Below, piece after piece: positions 23,641 to 33,079 of a stretch of 64,000 nucleotides of DNA; the first letter of the stretch is position 1, and each line of letters begins with the position of its first letter. The translations under genes were made by a program, and so were the position numbers. The notes under the pieces are model-generated. The model was not told where the DNA came from. It did not search any database and saw only the letters and a program-made list of their open reading frames with translations. This DNA comes from Mercurialis annua (lineage: Eukaryota > Streptophyta > Magnoliopsida > Malpighiales > Euphorbiaceae), in contig NC_065571.1 of assembly GCF_937616625.2 (NCBI RefSeq), positions 1,490,501-1,554,500 of the forward strand, written 5' to 3'.

Positions 23641-23976
23641 ATCATTTACATGATATTCACATTTCAGCTTCAGTGTGACTATGCTACGTATACGAGATAC
23701 TTTAGCTTGTTCTTATAAACGTTTTGCAGGATAGCACCCCTCGTATTGTGAAGTTAGGGAGTCTTCCTGGTTGTCCTTGTGGCGGTACTCATGTTTCCGA
23801 CATTTCAGATATTAAAAGCATGAAGGTAAATTTTGAAAACTACAGACTATATTACATAACGAGCTAATAATGCTATATATGCTTTAGGCTAATCGATTTT
23901 TTTTTTATACATTCAGGTTTCTCAAATTCGGACGAAGAAAGGAACGACAAAAGTATTTTATAGCGTTGGCTCATAA

Positions 23977-24564
23977 AATTGACATGTTTTTAGACAAAGC
24001 TGGCATTTTATTAAATATATATAGTTGGAGTGGTCTAAAGATATAGTAAGATGTTGTATCAGTGTCCATCTGGATTTGGCCTCTTGTTTCACTTCCAGAA
24101 GAAGGAATGTATTAAAGATGTTCTATAAATTTCTATAGCATAATTAGAAAAAATAAAACTGATAGAGCAGGAATTATCGGACAGCAAAAATTTGAAAGAA
24201 AGAAAGAAACATGTAGGATGTATGAATAACATGAATTGCATTTTTATTCAATAAACAAAGACACTTCATCCAAAAAAATTCCGTTGGCGTTTCGGACATG
24301 AAACTTCATTTTCAACCTATAAAATAGCATTATTTCTCGGTGTCTAAGTGTCCCGTTTTCTTATATAGTTGTCCGTGCTACACAGGCCCCGGCGTATAAT
24401 AAACAAAATCTAAATAGAAAACAATCTAGACTAGAATAAAAATACTAGGAGTAATTCAAAGACAACTGACCGAAGACTAACTCAAAAACCTAATGGTTAT
24501 ATAATTTTGAATGATATTCAACACACAACAGTCACATCCTCAAACAACAAACAGATGGCTACAG
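23977..24564. other. Intergenic: AlaX 3' flank with reversed copy of the short MITE
   Basis: The AlaX 3' UTR lies at the left. 24236-24396 is a reverse-orientation copy of the 36500-36671 element (CGGGACACTTAGACACCGAG and GTGTAGCACGGAC when read on the minus strand). The rest is unremarkable. Confidence 0.5.
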
Positions 24565-26455
24565 TTTTAAACACTTTCATTGATCATATCCTGGTGATGA
24601 ATCTTTGGAAGGGATGCAGGCCACCTCGGCGGCACAAACGGAAAGGCCATGATATACTGAAAATAAGAAAAAGTTGCGGGCAAATCTGGCCAATAATAAG
24701 AAGAACAAACCGACTTCACTCTTCCGGTCTTTACGTTGAGCGAGATAATGCCAGGATCACGAGGTTTATAATCATCCTTGGTATGGAAATACAAGACATT
24801 CGGGTCAGTGGGGTCTATAGCCATCAAGTAAGAGTTGTAATCTGATGGAGGAATGCAGTTGTCATCAACAGCCAGCTTCAGGTCTTTGAATTGAATCGTA
24901 TGTTCCAAGCACCATTCTGCTTCAGCTTCAATCAGTCTCCAAATTCTCCAATAAACTGACATGTTACGCCCTACCTGAATATGCACATGATACAGGTCTT
25001 CACCTGAACAACTCACTGCAGAGGTACTCATGCCCGGATGATTAAGCATGTTTTTCTTTAGCACTTGTGTCAGAGTGCATTTCTCCAGATCATTTGGATC
25101 AAATGCCATAATTGTAGATGTGGTGTCGTCTCTGTCGTAGCTTTCGCAATACAAAACGTCTTTGTATTCAACAACATGAGTGGGATTAGAGAACAAAATT
25201 GAGCGCGAGATGGTTATTAATGGCGACACGTTCCATACGTTTGTCCGAGAATCGAATGTCTCGGCGTTGAAGGAGCTTCTTTTTATTTCGGTCTTCATGA
25301 AGGTAGCCAACACTTGTATAAGTGCAAGGAGTGACCAGCCTCACCACCTTGAAGTGATGATCATAAGAAACAAGTCCTGTTGATGCAAAATAAGTACACG
25401 TGGGCGGAGACGGAAGAGCGGGCCAATGCTTCATAACGGGGTTGCAGACATAGCATATACACTCACAGTCATAGCTCGTCGTGCACAATGCCAACCCATT
25501 GGTGGTGCTAGGGATGGCAATGGGGCGGGGTGGAGTGGGGTGGGGAAGCTATCCCCGTCCCCGCTTGTATGGGGAATCACCATCCCCGTCCCCATTTATT
25601 TGATGGGGATTAATTCATCCCCATCCCCATACCTGTGGATTCCCCATCCCTGTATAATTTCAATATAAATATTTAAATATTTTTATTATTTTCATGAAAT
25701 ATTTGAGAAAAAAATATAAGCTATTCAATATTAATGATATAAAAAATTATAAATTATATTATCCCCAAAATTAATTAATCATCTAAAGTATTCAGCAATT
25801 TTAAATATTAAAATAAAATAATCAAAATAAAATAAAATAAAAAGTCGATAAAAGTCATTACTCAATATCTTGATAATTGAATAAAATTATTAAAAATATG
25901 AACAATTTACTAAACATTATTACAAATTATATCAAAATTATATCAAAATAGATCGAGTTTCCATGGGGACGGGGATCTCCATGGGGTGGGGACTACGCCC
26001 CCCCATCCCTTCCCTATCCCTGTGGATGGGGAATAATCTTCCCCCATTCCCATACCCATGGGGACAATTGGTGGGGATTTCCCGCCCCATTAGGGGCGAG
26101 TCCCCATGGGGATCGGGGAATCCCTCCCCATTGCCATCCCTAGGTGGTGCATAGGAGCCGAATGACTGGTTCGAGTTGCGGAAGAAAGTCCAAGGACACA
26201 GTGGGAAAGTGTTGGAACCGTGACTTGTGGTGATCATCATAAGTAGAGGGTTTGAGAGAAAGAGTTTTAAAATATTTTGAAGCTTATACACAAAAGTATA
26301 AGGTGGGGTTTGGCGGGGGCGTGAGCTTAGTTCGAAGCAGAAATTGAGCAAAAAAAATGGTTGCGAGATGAGATACGACCAGAGCTTGAAAAAGCATTTG
26401 CATCTATGGATTAGATCTTGGGAAAGTTTGTAAAGGACTCTTACTAAATGTTGCT
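24565..26455 (-). pseudogene. F-box protein pseudogene (F-box associated domain), interrupted by a MITE
   Basis: Remnant of an SCF-type substrate receptor. Reading from the right, the conceptual sequence contains an F-box tail (LVRVLYKLSQDLIHRCKCFF, then KLWSYLIS). There is a shift at the T8 run near 26352-26360 and a TAA near 26285. Then come FQHFPTVSLDFLPQLEPVIR and NGLALCTTSYDCECICYVCN, with the frame broken at 25509-26142 by a 634-bp transposon. The associated domain continues FASTGLVSYDHHFKVVRL, then a further shift near 25313-25318. The sequence AGTGTTGGC looks two bases short of what joins TYTS to VLATFMKTEIKRSSF. From there 248 codons are open to the stop at 24565-24567 (VWNVSPLI, YCESYDRDD, WCLEHTIQFKDL). 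The F-box start is missing. At least four lesions make it a pseudogene. Confidence 0.85.
25509..26142. mobile_element. hAT-type MITE, 634 bp, inserted into the F-box pseudogene
   Basis: Perfect 17-base terminal inverted repeats, TAGGGATGGCAATGGGG and its complement CCCCATTGCCATCCCTA. The 8-bp target duplication GGTGGTGC stands at 25501-25508 and 26143-26150. Subterminal regions are dense in CCCCATCCCC and GGGGAT repeats; the centre is AT-rich. The apparent open frames in the element are repeat shadows. TIR start and 8-bp duplication point to the hAT superfamily. Confidence 0.93.
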
Positions 26456-26621
26456 AGAAAAATCATACTACTACTAGTAGGTATGGGTTTCGGCCATATA
26501 TTTACAATTTTACAATCCAATAAAAGTTTGAATACTCTTACTACTATGTTGCTAAGCTAATTACTATTTCTACGCATGCATGGAAATAGAAAAGCATGCA
26601 AGTCTGTTTGATTATCTCCAA

Positions 26622-27100
26622 TCAATGTTCGTCGTACAGTACCAACAATTTCTTTATTACGTTTCCCACATTTTCTACCACGCACTCGGCCAATTTCCGT
26701 GTGGTCCAGTCGTCATCTTCGGCCACCAGAATGCCTTTTAGCTCTTCAGAATTTGAAGGCAATTGATTGTAGATATTACCGAAATGATAGAATAACAAAT
26801 CAATTATGCCAGGCCAAACGGGTATTGGATCAGAGCGACTTTTAATAAATGGCAGCAATACCATAACGGTGCCTGTAAGGGATGCCCTGACGACTGCTCC
26901 ATTCGCCCAACATTCAGACAGTCAGGCCGTCCTCATCGTGGATTGTATACTCTGAGCTGTTATCTTATAAAACCTTACCGTGACAGGTTACAGCTCGAAA
27001 AATCACCCTATGTTGGATGATATTTTGTCAGGTAACTTTTTCTCGAAACTTCCCACGGACTGTATTTTGGATGCGGATACTCTTGCCGTTGTCGTGAGCA
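26622..27100 (-). pseudogene. Unidentified coding-like segment, copy 1
   Basis: An 80-codon frame at 26864-26622 reads MVLLPFIKSRSDPIPVWPGI, then DLLFYHFGNIYNQLPS, and ends KKLLVLYDEH. DNA similarity to 31490-32005 continues upstream to about 27100 but is interrupted by stops (for example where TGTCTGAATG aligns to GCCTCTATGC). No family recognised. It matches copies at 27785-28260 and 31490-32005. Confidence 0.6.
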
Positions 27101-27784
27101 ATGTCCCTAAAGAACATCTCAGTCGTGGCTATGAAACTGATTGTGTGTTTTGTTCGTTTGAAGTGTTATTTCAAAATCTCAGTATCCCACATTGCCTTGT
27201 TAAACTTCAAATTTTGGATTTATAAGTGAATGAATATTATGAGCTTATAAGTGTGTTGAAGAAAAAGAAATGGGCCCGCGTCCCGCCCTCCTCTTTATAA
27301 TTATTGGATTTGGGTGTGGGGTGAGCATGAATATCAAGTGGGCTTGGCAAGAGGCCACTTGTAGTGGGAGAGTGTTGGGACCATGATTTGTGGTGATCAT
27401 CATAGGTAGAGTGTTTGAGAGAAAGAGTTTTAAAATATTTTGAAGATTATACAAAAAAGTATAAGGTGGGGTTCGGCGGGGACGTGAGCTTAGTTCGAAG
27501 CAAAAATTGAGGAAAAAAAAGGGTGCGAGATGAGAGACGACCAGAGCTTGAAAAAGCATTTGTATATATGGATTAGATCTTGGGAAAGTTTGTAAAGGAC
27601 TCTTACTACAATGTTGCTAGAAAAATCATACTACTACTAGTAGGTATGGGATTCGGCCATATATTTACAATTTTACAATCCAATAAAAGTTTGAATACTC
27701 TTACTACTATGTTGCTAAGCTAATTACTATTTCTACGCATGCATGGAAATGGAAAAGCATGCAAGTCTGTTTGAATATCTCCCA

Positions 27785-28260
27785 TCAATGTTCGTTGTAC
27801 AATACCAACAATTCCTTTATTACGTTTCCCACATTTTCTACCACGCACTCGGCCAATTTCCGTGTGGTCCAGTCGTCATCTTCGACCACCAGAATGCCTT
27901 TTAGCTCTTCAGAATTTGAAGGCAATTGATTGTAGATATTACCGAAATGATAGAATAACAAATCAATTATGCCAGGCCAAACGGGTATTGGATCAGAGCG
28001 ACTTTTAATAAATGGCAGCAATACCATAACGGTGCCTGTAAGGGATGCCCTGACGACTGCTCCATTCGCCCAACATTCAGACAGTCAGGCCGTCCTCATC
28101 GTGGATTGTATACTCTGAGCTGTTATCTTATAAAACCTTACCGTGACAGGTTACAGCTCGAAAAATCACCCTATGTTGGATGCTATTTTGTCAGGTAACT
28201 TTTTCTCAAAACTTCCCACGTATTGTATTTTGGATGCGGATACTCTTGCCGTTGTCGTGA
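27785..28260 (-). pseudogene. Unidentified coding-like segment, copy 2
   Basis: Second copy within the 1163-bp duplication. The 80-codon frame at 28027-27785 differs from copy 1 at only a few residues (GILVVEDDDW instead of GILVAEDDDW; IKELLVLYNEH). Upstream homology carries the same interruptions as copy 1, so the damage predates the duplication. Confidence 0.6.
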
Positions 28261-28660
28261 GCAATGTCCCTAAAGAACATCCCAGTCGTGGCTAGGAAAC
28301 TGATTGTGTGTTTTGTTCGTTTGAAGTGTTATTTCAAAATCTCAGTATCCCACATTGCCTTGTTAAACTTCAAATTTTGGATTTATAAGTGAATGAACAT
28401 TATGAGCTTATAAGTGTGTTGAAAAAAAAAGGAATGGGCCCGCGTCCCGCCCCCCTCTTTACAATTATTGGATTTGGGCGTGGGGTGAGCATGAATATCA
28501 AGTGGGCTTGGCAAGAGGCCACTTGTAGTGGGAGAGTGTTGGGACCATGACTTGTGGTGATCATCATAGGTAGAGTGTTTGAGAGAAAGAGTTTTAAAAT
28601 ATTTTGAAGCTTATACACAAAAGTATAAGGTGGGGTTCTGCGGGGGCGTGAGCTTAGTTC

Positions 28661-29271
28661 AGAAGAAAAAGTAACAGTACTAAAACAGTGATGCTTCCCA
28701 TTTATCTTGTAATTTGTTACTACATAAAATATCTTCCAAATAAAATTGTAAGAAAACTATTGTTGTCCGAATAAAAAAATAAAATATGAAAAATTGTATA
28801 CTCTTGTCATTTATTTTCGGTTCGACAAGAAAATATGACTCGGTTCTGTTGGTGTTCATAGAGATATTCACCCATTGTAAACTAAAAAATATGAAAAGAT
28901 TTGATTAAGTGGGCATTTGAGAAATAAATTCCGGCTTTTATAATTTTCTCTAAATCATGGACGGGTATTCAAATTACTTGATTAACCCCTAGTTATTAGT
29001 GTATTAACGAAATGTCATCCGATGGTGGTGATGATCCTTACAAACTAATAATAGTTTAGTGCTCAACTGAAGGGCATTTTAGTCTTATCACAGAACTAAA
29101 CAGAAAAACACCTTCAACGACTTTTAGTTACAAAGGGTATTTTAGTCATACAGGAGCCATAATCTTTCCTGCCCATTCCAAGAACTCCATTAAACCACCT
29201 GCTTTACATAATTACACTCTACTAATCCAAACACAGAACACAAACAAAAATCCGATCACAGAAGCTCAAAA
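28661..29271. other. Intergenic: promoter side of the peroxidase-like gene
   Basis: Single-copy-looking AT-rich sequence. The last 60 bases (ACAGAACACAAACAAAAATC) are a plausible 5' UTR. No gene or element end is seen. Confidence 0.4.
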
Positions 29272-31627
29272 ATGGGAAGCATCGCTGTTTTACTACTGTT
29301 TCTTTTTCTTCTGAACCAAGCTTATGGTTCATGGAACCCATCGCAGTCGCAGGAATATGACTTTTGTCCAATTGCTGAGAACACCACTCAATTTTGTTTC
29401 ATTGCGGTAACTCTTCATAGTCGTTTCCTTGTTAATTGATTGGGTTTTATATGTTTTTGTTGTTGTTCTTGCTAATCTTGGAAGGGAATTTCTTTAATTG
29501 ATCTGGGTTTTCTTAATATAGTAATTTTGTGAGTGTTGATTGTAAGTTCCTAGTGAAATCTGTTCTTGCTGATCTAGGGGTTTTCTTTAATTGATATGGT
29601 TTTTCTGGGTTTTCTTTAATGGTTATGGGTTTTCTTAATATAGTAATTTTGTGAGTGTTGATTATAAGTTCCTAGTGAAATTTATTCTCTGTTGTTGCTG
29701 TTAGTGAAACTAAAATCTTAATTTCTAATTTCCACGGTTTCTTGTTAATTTATTCTCCTCACATGACTTCTATAATTTCTTGACATGTCATGTATATCTG
29801 TGTTAATGTATGGAATGGCTTGGAACATTTTCTTTATGGTATTTAATTGATGATGACAATTGTATGATAAAAAGCGTTTATTGGTATAGTAATTTTGTTG
29901 TTTACATGAATGGTGATTGTGTTTAGGGTTTCGATGATGCTACTGTATTATACAAGAAAAGGGAGGAACACTCTACGCCAAATCATAACTTCAATGTTCA
30001 AGATATTTGCCCTGCAATAGTTTCTTGTGCTGATATTGCTGTCTTGGCAGACAAAGCAGCAGTCCTTCAGGTATAAATCTCGATATCAATCCACTTAAAT
30101 CTCTCTCTTTCGCAATCAGCACCTAACTGTACTTGTAAATTTCAGGCGAGTGGTCCGTTCTATAGCACCCAATGTTTCTCTGATCAGGCACACAATAGGA
30201 CTGAACAAACTGTTTGTCTCTTAGGTATGATTCGTCTCATCTTTTTCCTTTCGTACATCGCTGGATTTTGTTCAGTCCCACACTTTAGTGTTCTGTTTTA
30301 GCATATGTTGCATCTTGCATAGTCAATAGGACTAACAAACTGTTTGTCTCTTAGGTATGATTCGTCTCATCTTTTTCCTTTCGTACATCGCTGGATTTTG
30401 TTCAGTCCTACACTTTAGTGTTCTGTTTCAGCATATGTTGCATCTTGCGTAGTCAATAGGACTGAACAAACTGCTTGTCTCTTAGGTATGATTCGTCTCA
30501 TCTTTTTCCTTTCGTACATCGCTGGATTTTGTTCAGTCCTACACTTTAGTGTTCTGTTTCAGCATATGTTGCATCTTGCGTAGTCAATAGGACTGAACAA
30601 ACTATTTGTCTCTTACGTACGATTCGTCTCATCTTTTTCCTTTCGTACATCGCTGGATTTTGTTCAGTCCTACACTTTAGTGTGTTGTTTCAGCATATTT
30701 TGCATCTTGCATAGTCAATAGGACTGAACAAACTGTTTGTCTCTCAGGTACGATTCGTCTCATCTTTTTCCTTTCGTACATCGCTGGATTTTGTTCAATC
30801 CTACACTTTAGTGTGCTGTTTCAGCATATTTTGCATCTTACATAGTCAATAGGAAATGGTTCTGATTTTTGTTTTCTTTTGTTAAAAATGGCTCTTAGGT
30901 GTCCACTCCAGATTTCCCAAAGAACGACTCTATAATTTTGGCGGAACCAACAAGCGCCATCCCTCTGTAGATTCTTTGTTCCTCGACTTTGTGAGGTCAA
31001 AATGCAGCACAAGTGATGCAGTAGAGGCCCTTCCAGCATCACCTCCTTATGACAGCTCAAAGTCAGGAACTGTTTGTCTCTCAAGTACGATTCGTCTCAT
31101 CTTTTTCCTTTCGTACATCGCTGGATTTTGTTCAGTCCTACACTTTTGAGTTCCGTTTCAGCATATTTTGCATCTTGCATAGTCAATAGGAAGTGGTTCT
31201 GATTTTTGTTTTCTTTTGTTGAAAGTGGCTCTTAGGTGTCCACTCCAGATTTCCCGAAGAACGACTCTATAATTTTGGCGGAACCAACAAGCGCGGTCCC
31301 TCTGTGGATTCTTTATTCCTCGAATTTGTGAGGTCAAAATGCAGCACAAGTGATGCAGCAGAGGCCCTTCCAGCATCACCTCCTTATGACAGCTCAGAGT
31401 CAGGAACACAGACCTCAGAACCCCTTAGCCCGGGAGCTTCAACCCCACATCCACCATCACTACTAAGAATCGGAGTAGGATTAATACTCGTAGCCGCAAG
31501 TGGGCTGTTTTTTAGGGAGATCGGTCATGGCAATGGCGAGAGCCTGCGCATCCGAAATGCGATCCGCGGGCAGTTTCGAGATAGAGTTATCCAACACAAT
31601 ATCATCCGAGGTAGGGTCATCTTCTGA
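29272..31627 (+). CDS. Degenerate class III peroxidase-like secreted protein
   Basis: Resembles a secretory plant peroxidase but lacks core parts. Exons: 29272-29406, 29927-30070, 30146-30224, and 31236-31627 (an alternative fourth exon copy starts at 30899). Phases fit; the product is about 249 residues. Residues 1-20 are a signal peptide (MGSIAVLLLFLFLLNQAYGS). YDFCPIAENTTQF recalls the FYxxxCP start. GFDDATVLY stands where GCDASVLL is expected. NVQDICPAIVSCADIAVLAD is the best-kept peroxidase segment, and CLLGVHSRFPEERLYNFGGT corresponds to the proximal heme region GAHTIGxxxCxxFxxRLYNF. The distal-helix RLHFHDC block is absent and the proximal TIG is lost, so heme catalysis is unlikely. 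After FVRSKCSTSDAAE the sequence leaves the family, includes a hydrophobic stretch (LLRIGVGLILVAASGLFF), and ends at TGA 31625-31627. Probably a decaying gene; expression unknown. Confidence 0.6.
29504..29690 (+). repeat. Tandem duplication in intron 1 of the peroxidase-like gene
   Basis: The run CTTAATATAGTAATTTTGTG followed by AGTGTTGAT and AAGTTCCTAGTGAAAT occurs from about 29512 and again from about 29634, a period of about 122 bases. Intervening TTTCTTTAATTGAT words are also repeated. Confidence 0.75.
30190..30855 (+). repeat. 130-bp tandem repeat array spanning exon 3 end and intron 3
   Basis: Five copies, with ATTCGTCTCATCTTTTTCC starting at 30230, 30360, 30491, 30622 and 30752 (spacings 130-131). 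Each unit carries ACTGAACAAACTGTTTGTCT, the exon 3 end, followed by a duplicated 5' splice site (TTAGGTATG, later CAGGTACG or TACGTACG), then TCGCTGGATTTTGTTCAGTC and CATATGTTGCATCTTG. A sixth copy lies at 31090 after the first exon 4 copy. Confidence 0.92.
30728..31402 (+). repeat. 338-bp duplication of exon 4 with its upstream intron
   Basis: The block containing GGCTCTTAGGTGTCCACTCC followed by the exon 4 coding start occurs at 30889 and again at 31226; the last repeat units at 30752 and 31090 are likewise 338 apart. In the first copy the exon breaks off at GACAGCTCAAAGTCAGGAAC (about 31069) and passes directly into a repeat unit. The second copy continues into the unique downstream sequence. 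Confidence 0.9.
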
Positions 31628-32005
31628 GCCGTAACCCGTAGGGGCGAGGCTTTATATGAGAACGGTTCAGCTATCCAAGATGAGGGCCACCTCACTGCCT
31701 CTATGCTAGGCGAATGGAGCAAACGCCGTGGCGTAGGCGAGGCATACCTTACTGGCGCGGTTATGGCATTACTTCCATTTATTGGAAGTCGTTCTTACCC
31801 TATACCTTCATGGCCCGGCGGGATCGATCTATTGTTCTATTACAATGGAAACGTGTGTGATCAGTTGCCTTCCAAACTAGAAGAGCTAGAAGGTATTCTT
31901 GTGGTGGAAGATGATGCGTGGGCCACACGGAAATTGGCGGATGGCGTGGCGGAAGATGCGGGAGGCATAATAAAGCAACTGCTGGTAATGTACGATGAAG
32001 GTTGA
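31628..32005 (+). other. Unidentified open frame in phase with the peroxidase-like exon, after one TGA
   Basis: Directly after the TGA at 31625-31627 the same frame stays open to 32005. It reads AVTRRGEALYENGSAIQDEG, MLGEWSKRRGVGEAYLTGAV, MALLPFIGSRSYPIPSWPGG and IDLLFYYNGNVCDQLPSKLE, ending QLLVMYDEG. Homology to the two inverted copies at 26622-27100 and 27785-28260 begins near 31490, upstream of the stop, and continues into the 3' flank to about 32090 (GCTTAGCAACA and GTAGTAAGAG words). I do not recognise the family. It may be the intact version of which the others are relics, or another pseudogene. Confidence 0.5.
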
Positions 32006-32617
32006 TGTGGAGCTCTCAAGAAGATTTCTGGGTTTCATTTTCATGCATAGCTTAGCAACAGTAGTAAGAGAATTGTAAAAATAGTCTTAGCAACTTTTAG
32101 CGGATCTGAATACCAAATATATCATAGTTTATGGACTGTTTGTAAGTTCAGAGAATTTGCATTGCATTCATCTATTTCGCTTTCATGATTCTTTAGGCCA
32201 CAATTGGCACATGAAAAGGGTCTTGGTAGCAAAGAAGAGGGGCTTGAGAGTTAACACTTTCAACTTAGCTCTCTGTAGCTACAAAACAGACACACTAACT
32301 TTTTTTGAATTCTTTCCAAACCAGTCCTAATGATTTAGGTTACAATCTGTTCTGTATCAATGAGCTCGTTGTGACCGAGGTATTCAATTTGAATTCAAGG
32401 TATCAATGAGCTCGACTTGCTTCATGTTTTGAAAACCTAGGGTTTGTGTAGATGTTTTTTGAATTGAGTCCTAATTGTGCATTAGCTTAAGTTTCTTTCT
32501 TTGAAATGGAATTGGATTCCTGATTCTATAATTTCTTATGGTTTTGTGTTTTCATGACTCACCAGTTAGCATAGTTTTGCTTCAAGTGTCATGTGTTTGA
32601 CTAGAGGATATAGCTTC
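32006..32617. other. Intergenic, 3' flank of the unidentified frame and copia target
   Basis: The first 90 bases are shared with the inverted 1163-bp units. The remainder is AT-rich with no gene. GCTTC at 32613-32617 is the left target duplication of the copia element. Confidence 0.4.
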
Positions 32618-33025
32618 TGTTAGGATTATTCCTAGAATTCTAATTAGTTTAGGACTTTAATTTATCCTAATATGTGTTGGATATTAGTTATGTTTATTAT
32701 TGGTCTTTGTGTAGGAAAAGAAAGTCTAAATCCTATTATTGGTCTTTGTGTAGGAAAAGAAAGTGTAAAATTTAAGAGTGTGAGGCATATTAGTACGACC
32801 AAAGCATTATTTGGGTTTATCGTTGGGTTTGGGCATTAGAGAAATCTCTACCGTTTTTTTGTATTCTTCATCTATTGGTGAATAAAACTCGTTCCTTTGC
32901 CCGTGGAGTTGTCATTGACGAACCACGTAAATCTTGTGTTTGTTTTTAGTTCAATTCTATATTTTGCCATAAGCTTGATTTCCTAATTAATTTTTTGCTA
33001 TTCCGCTGCGACTAATCTCACAACA
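32618..33025 (+). repeat. 5' LTR of the copia derivative
   Basis: Starts TGTTAGG, ends CTCACAACA. Contains a local duplication of TATTGGTCTTTGTGTAGGAAAAG (two copies, near 32699 and 32740). It replaces a segment (TTATTCCTTTAGACC region) that is present in the 3' LTR. Confidence 0.9.
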
Positions 33026-33079
33026 AGTGGTATCAGAGCGACGGTTCTGATTTGGAATTTATTTTGGAAATTTTCTGAT

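Larger units (their letters stand above)
21234..23976 (+). pseudogene. AlaX-like alanyl-tRNA editing protein, frame broken in exon 4
   Basis: Stand-alone relative of the alanyl-tRNA synthetase editing domain, expected to hydrolyse mischarged Ser- or Gly-tRNA-Ala. Exons: 21234-21323, 21409-21567, 21672-21772, 22327-22426, 22749-22851, 22927-23001, 23730-23825, 23917-23976. Seen: FHPQGGGQPADTGFI, the zinc-site half HSAGHLL, EPGKGHHFPDG, PFVEYKG and the second zinc half CPCGGTH; the last exon ends KGTTKVFYSVGS. Exon 4 holds TTTGCAC at 22360-22366 directly before TTTGCAG at 22367-22373. This extra 7 bases shifts the frame and brings a TGA at 22394-22396, truncating the product to about 139 residues. 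Without it all exons would join to 258 residues. Intron 2 uses a GC donor (ATT|GCAAGT). Either a recent pseudogene or an assembly error; identity of the family is firm. Confidence 0.85.
26200..28660. repeat. Tandem duplication, 1163-bp unit, two full copies plus a partial third
   Basis: Unit 1 is about 26200-27362, unit 2 about 27363-28525, and a partial third copy runs to about 28660. Offsets between matching landmarks are constant: the F-box-derived TTCGAAGCA at 26331 and 27493, the coding-like block at 26622 and 27785, GAGCTTATAAGTGTGTTG at 27241 and 28404, and GGGAGAGTGTTGGGA at 27371 and 28534. Copies are nearly identical, so the duplication is recent relative to decay of the F-box gene. 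Each unit joins an F-box N-terminal fragment to an inverted copy of the segment found at 31490-32100. Confidence 0.9.

Noticed and set aside
24507..24845. Plus-strand 112-codon frame
   Set aside because: Antisense to the open 248-codon F-box-associated region.
25426..26154. Glycine/proline-rich plus-strand frames
   Set aside because: Created by CCCCATCCCC repeats of the hAT MITE.
26980..27225. Plus-strand 81-codon frame (MLDDILSGNFFSKLP) as a gene
   Set aside because: It is antisense to the unidentified duplicated segment. Its counterpart opposite 31510-31640 also reads smoothly (SISKLPADRISDAQAL), so strand choice here is uncertain, but no start or family supports it.
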